This document shows positions 1 to 7,620 of a DNA stretch of 31,496 nt, piece by piece. The notes under the pieces were generated by a model that did no database searches, was not told the origin of the DNA, and worked only from the letters and a program-made list of their open reading frames with translations. The translations under genes were made by a program, and so were the position numbers. The DNA lies in contig CAJULV010000048.1 in assembly GCA_910587555.1 (NCBI GenBank), positions 1 through 31,496 on the forward strand, given 5' to 3'. Origin of the DNA: an uncultured Acetatifactor sp. GTDB taxonomy: Bacteria; Bacillota; Clostridia; Lachnospirales; Lachnospiraceae. Position 1 is the stretch's first letter. Every line of letters begins with the position of its first letter.

Positions 1-25
1 CCCGGGGCGGGCAGGAGGGTGTGAG

Positions 26-781
26 ATGAAACTGATATCATGGAATGTAAACGGGCTGCGCGCCTGTATGCAGAAAGGGTTTATGGATTTTTTCCGGGAG
101 GCGGATGCGGATATATTCTGCGTGCAGGAGACGAAGCTGCAGGCAGGGCAGATTGTGATGGAACTGCCGGGGTACCATCAGTACTGGAATTACGCCGAGA
201 AGAAGGGCTATTCCGGCACGGCGCTTTTTTCGAAAAAGGAGCCTCTGAAGGTAACATACGGCATGGGTGTGGAAGCACATGACCATGAGGGGCGTGTGAT
301 TACGGCAGAGTATGAGGATTTCTATGTGGTGACGGTTTATGTACCCAATTCCCAGAGAGAACTGACCAGGCTGGACTACCGCATGGAGTGGGAGGAGGCT
401 TTCCTGAAGTACCTGAAAAAGCTGGAGGAGACGAAGCCTTTGGTCTACTGCGGGGACCTGAACGTGGCCCATCAGGAGATTGACCTGAAGAATCCCAAAA
501 CCAACCGCCAAAATGCAGGCTTCACGGATCAGGAGCGGAAATGCTTTGGAAGAATTCTGGAGAACGGCTTCGTGGATACCTTCCGCCATTTCTATCCAGA
601 TTTGAAAGACTCCTATTCCTGGTGGTCCTATATGGGGCAGGCCAGGGCGAAGAACGTAGGGTGGCGTATTGATTATTTTGTGGCGTCCGAGGCATTGAAG
701 GGACGGCTGGCGGATGCCGGGATACACGCGCAGGTGATGGGATCGGACCACTGCCCGGTGGAACTGGATTTGAAGGATTGA
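26..781 (+). CDS. xth: Exodeoxyribonuclease III (AP endonuclease family)
   Basis: Apurinic/apyrimidinic endonuclease and 3'-5' exonuclease of base excision repair, acting on cytoplasmic DNA. The 251-residue protein has the full set of family motifs: SWNVNGLRA near the N-terminus (N7), FCVQETKLQ with the metal-binding Glu35, YCGDLNVAH with D144 and N146, and the C-terminal GSDHCPV with catalytic His242. Length is normal for the ExoA/Xth family. The ATG at 26 follows an AGGAGGG ribosome binding site at 11-17. It is monocistronic as far as can be seen: a strong terminator follows at 856-906 and only 25 bases precede it. The family is certain; xth versus exoA is a naming choice. Confidence 0.96.
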   Translation: MKLISWNVNGLRACMQKGFMDFFREADADIFCVQETKLQAGQIVMELPGYHQYWNYAEKKGYSGTALFSKKEPLKVTYGMGVEAHDHEGRVITAEYEDFYVVTVYVPNSQRELTRLDYRMEWEEAFLKYLKKLEETKPLVYCGDLNVAHQEIDLKNPKTNRQNAGFTDQERKCFGRILENGFVDTFRHFYPDLKDSYSWWSYMGQARAKNVGWRIDYFVASEALKGRLADAGIHAQVMGSDHCPVELDLKD

Positions 782-855
782 ACGGATGCTGCGGTGTATG
801 GGGCGGTTCCGCTGAAGAACAGGGATGCTTGTGTGAAAGTATGCCCGGTTAAGGA

Positions 856-906
856 AAAGGTATGGAGAAACGTGGTTGAAGCGTTTTTCCATGCCTTTAT
901 TTTTTT
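856..906 (+). terminator. Rho-independent terminator after exonuclease III
   Basis: A 17-base-pair stem (856-872 with 882-898, two G-U wobbles, 9-base loop) runs straight into a T-rich tail at 898-906. It ends the exonuclease III transcript and isolates it from the murT operon. The rest of 782-1072 holds no gene that I can see. Confidence 0.9.
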
Positions 907-992
907 GTGTCTGAAGGCATGGAGGAAATGTCCCTCATAATAATATATTAGGAAAATCTTAGCCGGGAATTTACGATGGGGTAACATCTGGC

Positions 993-1001
993 TGTTATAA
1001 T
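993..1001 (+). promoter_or_regulatory. Extended -10 promoter for murT-gatD
   Basis: TGTTATAAT (TG at 993-994, TATAAT at 996-1001) is a perfect extended -10 element about 70 bases upstream of murT. No good -35 hexamer sits 16-18 bases upstream, which is acceptable for an extended -10 promoter. Confidence 0.5.
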
Positions 1002-1072
1002 GTTTTTCATCGCAGAGGAGATACGCCGGCGGGTGTGGCCTGCCGGGAAGGGATACAGGGAGGAATGATTTC

Positions 1073-2434
1073 ATGATGAGGTTGAGAAGCAGGTTTGCGG
1101 TATTTTGTGCAAGGCTGGCCTGTACGGTGATTCGGAAGACGGGCAGAGGGAGCGGTTCCGCCTTTCCCGGGTATGTGGCAAGGCGGATTGACCCGGAAAT
1201 CCTGTCCGTGATGTCCGGCATGGTCAGAAGGAAGGTGATAGCCGTGACGGGAACCAACGGAAAAACCACCACGAACAATATTCTGTACCATGCCCTGAAG
1301 GCAGAGGGGTATCAGGTTCTGTATAACAAAATGGGCGCGAACCTGCTGGACGGCGTTATCACGGCGTTTGTCATGGCAGGCGGTAAAAGCGGGAACCCGG
1401 ATGTGGATTATGCCTGTATCGAAGTGGACGAAATGGCGAGTGCAGGCATTTTTCCGAAACTGAAGCCGGACTGCGTGGTTGTCACCAATGTTTTCAGGGA
1501 CCAGCTGGACAGGACGGGGGAAGTGGACATTATCTGCGGCAGGATTCGGAAGGCGATTCGGGAGGTGCCGGATGCGGTGCTGGTGCTGAACGGGGATGAC
1601 ATCTGTTCCCGGATGCTTTGCATGGGGTGCCTCAACACCGTGGTTACCTACGGAATCGGCGAGAAGATGGGGGAGGATATTCCTGTTGGGACCGCGGAGA
1701 TGATATTCTGTCCGGTTTGCGGACACAGGCTGGCGTATGACTTTTTCCAATACGGGCAGCTTGGCGTATACCGCTGTCCCGCATGCGGTTTGGAGCGTCC
1801 CCACCCGGATGTCAGTGCCGCAGAGATTGCGTGGAAGGATGGCGCCTGTTTCTTTACATTGGCCGGGATGCGCATGAAATCAGGAACCCGTGCCCCTTAT
1901 AACGTATATAACACGCTTTCGGCTTATGCGGCCCTGCAGGGGGCAGGCATTTCCCGGGGGAAGTTTGGGGAAATGATTGCCGGTTTTGATTACGGAAACC
2001 GGCGTGAGAATACCTTTACCATCAATGAGGCCCGGGTGCAGCTGTTTCTGGCGAAGAATCCGGTGGGGTTCCAGCAGAAAATTTTCTTGCTGATGAAGGA
2101 TCCGGAGCCGAAGGATGTGGTAATTCAGATCAATGACGCCAGGCTGGACGGGGAAGACGTGTCCTGGCTCTGGGATGTGGACTACCATTATCTTGCCGGC
2201 GCAAATACGGCCACGGTCACAGCAGGGGGGGTACGTTGCTACGATATGGAATTATGTCTTAAATATGACGGGATTGCATGCACATCCACTGGGGATATTC
2301 GACATACCGTAGAGGAATTGACGGTAAGAGGAAGCAAAAATTTATACATTATTACGAATTACTCAGGGCTGTACAGGACCAACCGGATGCTGGGAGAGCT
2401 GCAGTCCGCCGGGAAAGAGGGTGCGATGCCATGA
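1073..2434 (+). CDS. murT: Lipid II isoglutaminyl synthase, MurT subunit
   Basis: Mur-ligase-like ATPase subunit of the MurT-GatD complex, which amidates the D-Glu of the lipid II stem peptide to D-isoglutamine at the inner face of the membrane. Of its 453 residues, TGTNGKTT at 59-66 is the Mur ligase P-loop. Two cysteine pairs (C213/C216 and C235/C238, FCPVCGH and RCPACG) form the inserted zinc ribbon typical of MurT. The C-terminal DUF1727 domain is present. Start choice: ATG at 1073 follows GGAGG around 1060; a second ATG at 1076 is equally possible. The stop codon overlaps the gatD start (ATGA at 2431-2434), as expected for subunits made in equal amounts. Confidence 0.95.
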   Translation: MMRLRSRFAVFCARLACTVIRKTGRGSGSAFPGYVARRIDPEILSVMSGMVRRKVIAVTGTNGKTTTNNILYHALKAEGYQVLYNKMGANLLDGVITAFVMAGGKSGNPDVDYACIEVDEMASAGIFPKLKPDCVVVTNVFRDQLDRTGEVDIICGRIRKAIREVPDAVLVLNGDDICSRMLCMGCLNTVVTYGIGEKMGEDIPVGTAEMIFCPVCGHRLAYDFFQYGQLGVYRCPACGLERPHPDVSAAEIAWKDGACFFTLAGMRMKSGTRAPYNVYNTLSAYAALQGAGISRGKFGEMIAGFDYGNRRENTFTINEARVQLFLAKNPVGFQQKIFLLMKDPEPKDVVIQINDARLDGEDVSWLWDVDYHYLAGANTATVTAGGVRCYDMELCLKYDGIACTSTGDIRHTVEELTVRGSKNLYIITNYSGLYRTNRMLGELQSAGKEGAMP

Positions 2435-3207
2435 AGCTTTCGATAGGGCATCTGTATCCGGAACTGTTCAATCTGTACGGTGACAGGGGCAATGTGCAGT
2501 GCCTGCTGAAGCGCCTCCAGTGGCGGGGAATAGACGCCGGGGTGACTGTGCTGCCGGCAGGGGAGAAGATTGATTTTAACGGATTGGATATCATCTGCTG
2601 GGGCGGCGGCTCCGACAGGGGGCAGGAGATGGCGGCTGGGTATCTGCGCGAAACCAGGGACGATTTCCGGGGATATGTTGAAGACGGAGGCGTAGTATTG
2701 GCGGTATGCGCTGCCTTTCAGCTGCTTGGGAATTATTACAGGACGGAAAAAAGGACCATAGAGGGGCTGGGGATTCTGGATATCCGTACGGAGTGGAAGC
2801 CGGGGCGCCTGGTGGGCAATGCGGTGCTGGACAGCCCGCTTTTTTCCGCTCCTGTAGTGGGATTTGAAAATCATGCCGGGCGGACGGAAATTGGCGATTA
2901 TACCCCTTTGGGAAAAGTGCTGTTCGGGTACGGCAACACGGGGAAGGGCGATAACGAGGGGCTTGTCTATAGGAACCTGATTGCCACCTATCTGCACGGC
3001 CCGCTGCTCCCGAAGAATCCGGAGGTCTGCGATTGGCTTCTGGAGAGGGCGCTGAGGCGAAAGTACGGGAAGGAGATTGTGCTGGAACCGCTCCCGGATG
3101 TGCAGGAGCGCAGGGTGAACCGGAATATCGTTGAAAGATTTACAACATGCCAGGCGGGAGGCGGTGAGAAGGCCGGGAACAGGGATGTACGCGGCGGGAG
3201 GAGATGA
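2431..3207 (+). CDS. gatD: Lipid II isoglutaminyl synthase, glutaminase subunit GatD
   Basis: Class I (CobB/CobQ-like) glutamine amidotransferase that frees ammonia from glutamine and passes it to MurT for lipid II amidation. 258 residues. The nucleophile Cys93 lies in LAVCAAFQLLG and the partner His189 in YLHGPLLPKNP; both match the positions known for Staphylococcus aureus GatD (C94, H189). An in-frame opening extends upstream to 2278 inside murT, but ATG 2431 (MKLSIGHLYPELFN) is the start. It matches the family N-terminus and overlaps the murT stop by ATGA, so it is translationally coupled. The gene ends overlapping the ribosome binding site of the next gene. Confidence 0.96.
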   Translation: MKLSIGHLYPELFNLYGDRGNVQCLLKRLQWRGIDAGVTVLPAGEKIDFNGLDIICWGGGSDRGQEMAAGYLRETRDDFRGYVEDGGVVLAVCAAFQLLGNYYRTEKRTIEGLGILDIRTEWKPGRLVGNAVLDSPLFSAPVVGFENHAGRTEIGDYTPLGKVLFGYGNTGKGDNEGLVYRNLIATYLHGPLLPKNPEVCDWLLERALRRKYGKEIVLEPLPDVQERRVNRNIVERFTTCQAGGGEKAGNRDVRGGRR

Positions 3208-3212
3208 CCGCA

Positions 3213-5090
3213 ATGGAAAATAGCAGGATTCAAACGGGAAAACAGGAGATACACAATATGGCAGAGCAAGAGGAAAAACGTCTGATACAAAGCGGAGAAA
3301 CAGAGCAGGGAAAAACGGGGGGGCATAGGGCGGACAGGCTGGCTGGCTGCATCATCATTGCCCTGCTGGCGGGAATGTTTCCCTGTCTGGATGCTGCGGC
3401 AGGGGATATGGCAGAATGGGCGAACCCAAGGAACATTAGAACATGTTCGAATATCCAGTCCCGCCACCTGCCGGAAAGCAATTTTCAAACACGTTCCGGT
3501 TCAGAAGAAACCGTGGAAGCGAAAAACAGAATAAAAAAGAACGGAAATACAAAGAGCGAAAAAAATGGAAAATTCGGAAGACAGGACTGGATTCCGGGGC
3601 AGGACGAGGTTTCGCATCCCAAGTCCGATTTTTTCCGTCAGGCAGCCTGTAATATCTGGGAGAAGGATTGTCAGTTCATTACGGCGGACGAATACGCCGA
3701 GCTTACATCCATACAGATTGACACTTCCGCAAAAACGCTTTCTTTTCAGCTGAATCATGGCGCGGTGCAGACGATGTCCTATGGAGAAGAAATCAGGATG
3801 GACACTGCAGACCTGGCTGTTTTCACCGGGTTGGAGTGGATTTCAACCAATACGAAGCTGTATCCCGGAGATTTACAGGGGCTGGAGGGGCTTTTTGGTC
3901 TGTACGCACAGAATACCATCAGGGAAATGGCAGATATCATTCCTTATCCGGAAGCGATAACCGAACTGGGGATTGCAGACAGGGCAGCAGCCGGGGAAGC
4001 GGACGGCAAAGGAGAGAAGGATTTGGACGGAATAGAGCGTTTTCCGAATCTGACATATCTGTCTGTGGACTATGCGACACTGGAAGATATCTCGGCACTG
4101 CTGAAATTTCCCGGCCTGCAGGGCCTGATGCTGGAGGGGTGCAGCGCTTTGAGCGACTACAGCCCGTTGGCTTCGCTGGTCAATCTGGAATGGCTGAAGA
4201 TAGCATCCGGTTCTCTTGAACATATTGACTTCGTCGGTTCCATGGGAAGGCTGGCCGGTTTCAGTATCGAGGGGAGCCGGGTGAAATCCCTGGATATGCT
4301 GAAAGGCTGTGACGGGCTGACATTTCTGAATCTGACAGACAATCCCATGATTGAAGATTATGCCGTCATCGGGCAGCTGTGCGGGCTGGAAGAACTGACA
4401 CTTGAAATGGGGCATGGAGGGAGACTGCCCTCGTTTGAACGCCTGGTGAAGCTGGAGCGGCTTTCCCTGAAGGATGTGGAAGATTTATCTCCGCTGAAAG
4501 ATGCCGCGAGTGTCATTTCCCTTTTTCTGGATCACTGCTCCGGAACACAGCTGGATGCGGTTGCCGCCATGCAGCAGCTGAACACGCTGGAAATACACCG
4601 TTTTTCTACAAAAGTGGAATCTCTGAGTTCTCTGACAGTATTGTCGAATCTGGTGTCACTTCATTTACATGACGTTGCCGTCAATGGAAATATCGAAGCG
4701 TTATTCGGCATTCCGTCTCTGAAAAGCCTGCACCTGGACGGGTGCAGGGTGGGGATAAACTTTGCGAGGCTTCCCGTCAATGAGAATCTGGAGATATTAT
4801 CCATGAATGGAATCAGGATTACAGACGGTTCAGAGACAGAGGGGGAAGGTGGGAAAAATGGGGATGAAATCAGATTGTCGGAACATTATGAAATGTTTGA
4901 CTGTTTTCCGAATCTGACGGAACTGTACCTGGAATCCCTGGGACTGGAGGATATTGCTTTTACAGGCAGGCTTCCCCATCTGCGACATCTGGATGTCAGG
5001 GACAATCCTGTGGCAAGCCTGAAGGAACTGCAGGGCCTGGAGGAAATCAGGACCGTGTGGTATGGGGGAGGGACGATTGTGTTCCCGTGA
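3213..5090 (+). CDS. Membrane-anchored or secreted leucine-rich repeat protein
   Basis: No enzyme domain recognised. With the ATG at 3213 it has 625 residues. There is a polar 42-residue N-terminus, one hydrophobic segment at about 43-63 (signal peptide or anchor), a low-complexity Lys/Asn/Glu-rich linker to about 140, then roughly 15 irregular internalin-like leucine-rich repeats (pattern LxxLxLxxxxLxDIxxL, for example FPNLTYLSVDYATLEDISAL) to the end. No LPxTG sortase motif or C-terminal anchor is visible. Start: GGAGGAG at 3197-3203 is 9 bases before ATG 3213; an ATG at 3204 overlaps gatD but is too close to it. ATG 3258 with AGGAG at 3244-3248 is a real alternative that shortens the N-region. 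It is co-transcribed with murT-gatD, so a cell-envelope role is reasonable but inferred. Confidence 0.8.
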   Translation: MENSRIQTGKQEIHNMAEQEEKRLIQSGETEQGKTGGHRADRLAGCIIIALLAGMFPCLDAAAGDMAEWANPRNIRTCSNIQSRHLPESNFQTRSGSEETVEAKNRIKKNGNTKSEKNGKFGRQDWIPGQDEVSHPKSDFFRQAACNIWEKDCQFITADEYAELTSIQIDTSAKTLSFQLNHGAVQTMSYGEEIRMDTADLAVFTGLEWISTNTKLYPGDLQGLEGLFGLYAQNTIREMADIIPYPEAITELGIADRAAAGEADGKGEKDLDGIERFPNLTYLSVDYATLEDISALLKFPGLQGLMLEGCSALSDYSPLASLVNLEWLKIASGSLEHIDFVGSMGRLAGFSIEGSRVKSLDMLKGCDGLTFLNLTDNPMIEDYAVIGQLCGLEELTLEMGHGGRLPSFERLVKLERLSLKDVEDLSPLKDAASVISLFLDHCSGTQLDAVAAMQQLNTLEIHRFSTKVESLSSLTVLSNLVSLHLHDVAVNGNIEALFGIPSLKSLHLDGCRVGINFARLPVNENLEILSMNGIRITDGSETEGEGGKNGDEIRLSEHYEMFDCFPNLTELYLESLGLEDIAFTGRLPHLRHLDVRDNPVASLKELQGLEEIRTVWYGGGTIVFP

Positions 5091-5567
5091 GGTATATGTC
5101 TGGAAGGGCCGTCTGGTCCATGCGTGTACCTACCCCGGGACTGCACCCCTCTGTGCTTGCCCAACGGGCATCTGACAAATTCTTACAGATCATTTCGGTG
5201 CCCTTTACCGCGTGGCGGAACTGCTGTCCAAGCCTACTGCCTTTGGTATCTTTCAGCAATGTCTTGGCTGTAAACGAGGCTTCAAGGGGGAATTTGGTTC
5301 CAGAAAGAGTTTACCAGGCATTCAAATATTGCTTATAATGAACATTCAGGGTAAAAGAAAGTGATTGTAATTCCCATAAATACTCCCTATAATAAAATCA
5401 AGAATGGAGGTGCGGAGATGGGCGCATTAAGAGGATTTCAGTAGATGAAAAGATCCGCAGGAATATATGGCGCCGGGCAGGAAGAGGCCGGACGGACGGC
5501 TATGCTTTCGTGATTTGCACTTGTGGGGGAGCGGAAGAATTGACATCAGATAAAGGGGGAATTACAT
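5091..5567. other. 477-base stretch without a recognisable gene
   Basis: Between the LRR gene and the XRE regulator. The first part (5091-5340) is open in one plus-strand frame that starts inside the LRR gene (5057-5338), but the translation has no recognisable family and no ribosome binding site; I treat it as chance or decayed. A good promoter lies at 5365-5393. It is followed by a GGAGG and two tiny back-to-back reading frames: 5418-5444 (8 codons, MGALRGFQ) and 5445-5513 (22 codons, joined by TAGATG). These may be leader peptides or debris. Confidence 0.5.
5365..5393 (+). promoter_or_regulatory. Sigma-A type promoter upstream of the XRE regulator
   Basis: TTGTAA at 5365-5370, exactly 17 bases, then TATAAT at 5388-5393. 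Transcription would start near 5400 and give a leader of about 165 bases before the regulator start at 5568, carrying the tiny reading frames at 5418-5513. Confidence 0.7.
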
Positions 5568-6655
5568 ATGGCGGTTTATCGATTGGGTGACATGGTCCGT
5601 ATGAGGAGAAATGCCCTTGGGATGACACAGGAGGAACTGGTTCAGATATATGACGGAAAGGAAACGGAAGCACAGAACGGGGTTCCAAAGGGTTCATGGC
5701 TGCGGTACCATGGGCGCAGGCAGGCTTGCGACATGTACAGGGACAAAAACGAGATATGCTCGGTACAGGTTCTGCGGCGGATAGAAAACGGCGGTGTGAA
5801 GAGGGTAAAAATAGAGGTATTCCGGCGTCTCATGATGAAGATGGGGGTGCTGCCGGAACGGTTCTATGCATCCGTTATGGTTACGGAATGCAGCGGGTTT
5901 AGGCTGAAAACCTTGATTCATACACATGTGATCCGAAAAGCATACCAGGAGGCAGAGATGGAGCTGCAGGGGCTGGAGTCCGTTCTGGTGCCTGGGTATC
6001 CCAGAAATGAGCAGTATTTGATGGCGATAAAAGCGTTGCTTGACTGGAAAAAAGGAAAGATAACAGCGGGGGAATATCTGGAAACACTGCTGAAGTCGCT
6101 GCGGTACACGGTTCCGGATCTGGATGATATTGATATAGCAGGATGGCCGTTTAACAGGAATGAGTTTGATATCCTGATTGAAGTGGCCAATGCATATCAT
6201 TCTATGAATGAGCAGGAAAAATGGTTGGAATTTCTGCTGAAGCTGAAGGCAAATGTGGAGCGGAATTATATGGACTGGGATCACTATGTGGTGTGGCATG
6301 CAGTGATCTTGGCAGACTTGTCACAGCTTATGTGTATGACAGGCCGGTATGATAAAGCAGCTGAATACTGCGACACGGGGATTTTGGAATGCAGACAGCA
6401 GAGAATATTGGGAGATGTGCCGTATTTTCTGTTTGACCAGGCATGGATTAGGGAAAATCAGTTGAGGATGGGGATTTATCCCAAAACGGAATCTCCGGAA
6501 CAACAGGATGATGCTATTAAAAAAGAACGAGCGTTTTGCAGAAAACAACTCGTTCAGGGGTATTACCTGAGTGTGGCACAGGGTGATATTCATGGGGCTA
6601 TGAGAACAAAAAAATATACGAATACTTTTATCCGGATGGGGCTAAGCTGCTTTAG
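5568..6655 (+). CDS. XRE-family regulator with TPR-like C-terminus, -1 shift near its end
   Basis: DNA-binding regulator. An N-terminal helix-turn-helix (residues about 6-85) shows LGDMVRMRRNALGMTQEELV, then CSVQVLRRIENG before the third helix. About 35 residues (DGKETEAQNG...RDKNEI) sit between the two halves where most relatives have only a few. Residues about 110-345 are helical, with TPR-like character (for example SQLMCMTGRYDKAAEYCDTG), as in ligand- or peptide-sensing RRNPP/Rgg-like proteins. In frame zero the gene would run to 6887 with an 84-residue Cys-rich tail unlike the rest. After the A7 run at 6608-6614 the -1 frame reads KIYEYFYPDGAKLL and stops at 6653-6655, a far more natural end. 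The ATG follows a GGGGGA ribosome binding site. Its position suggests it controls the downstream cassettes; its ligand is unknown. Confidence 0.7.
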
Positions 6656-6678
6656 CAGTATCGGTGGAAGTCGGGTGA

Positions 6679-6858
6679 TTAATTGCCTTATTATCATCTG
6701 GATATGGGGCAGGTGCAGGATTTCCGTCCGACACGAAAATAGTCTCACAAGAAATTTTTGTGTTCACAACTGTTGTGGATGTTGCAAAGACGAGAAGCGC
6801 TGTGCTTGCAACTTATGCGAGGGATGTATGTGCCGCATTGGGAAGTATTATGAAATAA
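6679..6858 (+). pseudogene. Remnant of an unidentified gene (C-terminal end only)
   Basis: In the frame that ends with TAA at 6856-6858, 59 codons are open with protein-like composition, reading SSGYGAGAGFPSDTKIVSQE and onward to ARDVCAALGSIMK. There is no usable start codon: the frame opens right after a TGA at 6676-6678. The alternative is the frame-zero tail of the XRE gene over the same bases, which is Cys-rich and looks unnatural. I take this as the leftover 3' end of a lost gene, of no family I recognise. Evidence is only the look of the translation. Confidence 0.3.
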
Positions 6859-6985
6859 ATTTGCAGGATTCTGACAGGAAACGGTAAACCAGAGTTTCTG
6901 TTTCGAAAGGGCAGAGTTATTTCTTCATAGTTCCCGGAAAGCAGAAAACAATCCGAATAATTAGTGATATCATATCAATAGTAAC

Positions 6986-7036
6986 TTGTACATATCAAAA
7001 TTGGAAAATTTTATTTTCTAATTTTGATATGTACAA
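6986..7036. repeat. 51-base near-perfect palindrome upstream of the first cassette
   Basis: Arms TTGTACATATCAAAATT (6986-7002) and its exact reverse complement (7020-7036) are perfect over 17 bases. The inside continues to pair for about 6 more, leaving a 5-base loop. It is not followed by a T run, so it is not a standard terminator. The heptamer CATATCA/TGATATG occurs in both arms (6991-6997, 7025-7031) and again further out as an inverted pair (6971-6977, 7050-7056). This suggests a multi-site operator. The region is AT-rich and lies directly between the XRE regulator and the first small secreted-protein gene. Confidence 0.75.
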
Positions 7037-7137
7037 AAGGTAAGTAAAGTGATATGCTGAATATGTAAGTTGCAGGTGCCTGAAATTTCGAAGTTACTTA
7101 GAATTAATTTTTAATGAAAAAAAGGGGAAGTGTTTTA

Positions 7138-7435
7138 ATGAATCTGAAAAGAAGAATTGGAGTATTGATGTGCTGTATGGCTGTTATGGGGGTGTTTTCT
7201 TTTGGTGTGCTTCATACGAAGGCTGCCGTAATATGTGATCATACAGTATTACAGTCAGAATTGGATATAGAAAGGGGTTATTCTTATGAAGCGAGTGGAC
7301 ATTACAAAGTGTATGGAACCAAGCTTTCTTGCCCCCCGTTGCAACTATACGCGTTGGGAAAATGAGTATAAGGTGTTTGCAGCCCCTCATAGGTTTAGTG
7401 GAAACATTTGTGTTGAATGCTACTATGTAAAGTGA
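7138..7435 (+). pseudogene. Small secreted CxxC protein, copy 1, frameshifted
   Basis: Paralogue of the intact gene at 9952-10245. From ATG 7138 (AGGGGAAG just upstream; a further ATG at 7114 gives an unlikely extension) it encodes a signal peptide (MNLKRRIGVLMCCMAVMGVF...), then CDHTVLQSE and SGHYKVYGTK. The C6 tract at 7332-7337 is one base longer than the frame allows, so translation stops at TGA 7363-7365, giving 75 residues. Removing one C restores CPRCNYTRWENE, a histidine and a second pair CVEC, ending at TGA 7433-7435, which aligns with the intact paralogue. The product as read lacks both CxxC pairs. It could be a pseudogene, an on/off homopolymer switch or a sequencing error. Confidence 0.7.
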
Positions 7436-7497
7436 TTTGTCCATATCTTAATATATTACGAAATAGTATTCGTTAGAGGTTTCAGAGTTGGAAGATG

Positions 7498-7531
7498 AGA
7501 TGGAGGGTGGCATCAGCTGTCTTCCGTCTTT
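7498..7531 (+). terminator. Terminator-like hairpin between cassette genes, copy 1
   Basis: A 14-base-pair stem with several G-U wobbles and an ATCA loop is followed by TTT. It matches the element at 10305-10339 almost base for base. It lies between the frameshifted small gene and the lipoprotein, and could end or attenuate the transcript. Confidence 0.7.
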
Positions 7532-7620
7532 CTTGTATTGATAAAAACTGGAATATTTCTTCATTTTGTTCAGAAATGTCATATCTGGCAATTAACACTT
7601 CAAGAGAGGCGAAACACAGG

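Noticed and set aside
38..892. Long minus-strand open frame opposite exonuclease III
   Set aside because: It is the shadow of a clearly real plus-strand gene; its translation has no family features and no ribosome binding site.
5057..5338. 93-codon plus-strand frame after the LRR gene
   Set aside because: It begins inside the LRR gene, has no ribosome binding site, and the translation matches nothing I recognise.
5540..5568. TTGACA at 5540-5545 as a promoter for the XRE regulator
   Set aside because: The matching -10 would be TACATA overlapping the start codon at 5568, so the transcript would begin inside the gene. The promoter at 5365 is better.
6656..6887. Cys-rich 84-residue tail of the XRE regulator as a metal-binding domain
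   Set aside because: Many cysteines here most likely come from reading the wrong frame; the cysteines form no regular motif and another frame over the same bases looks more like protein.
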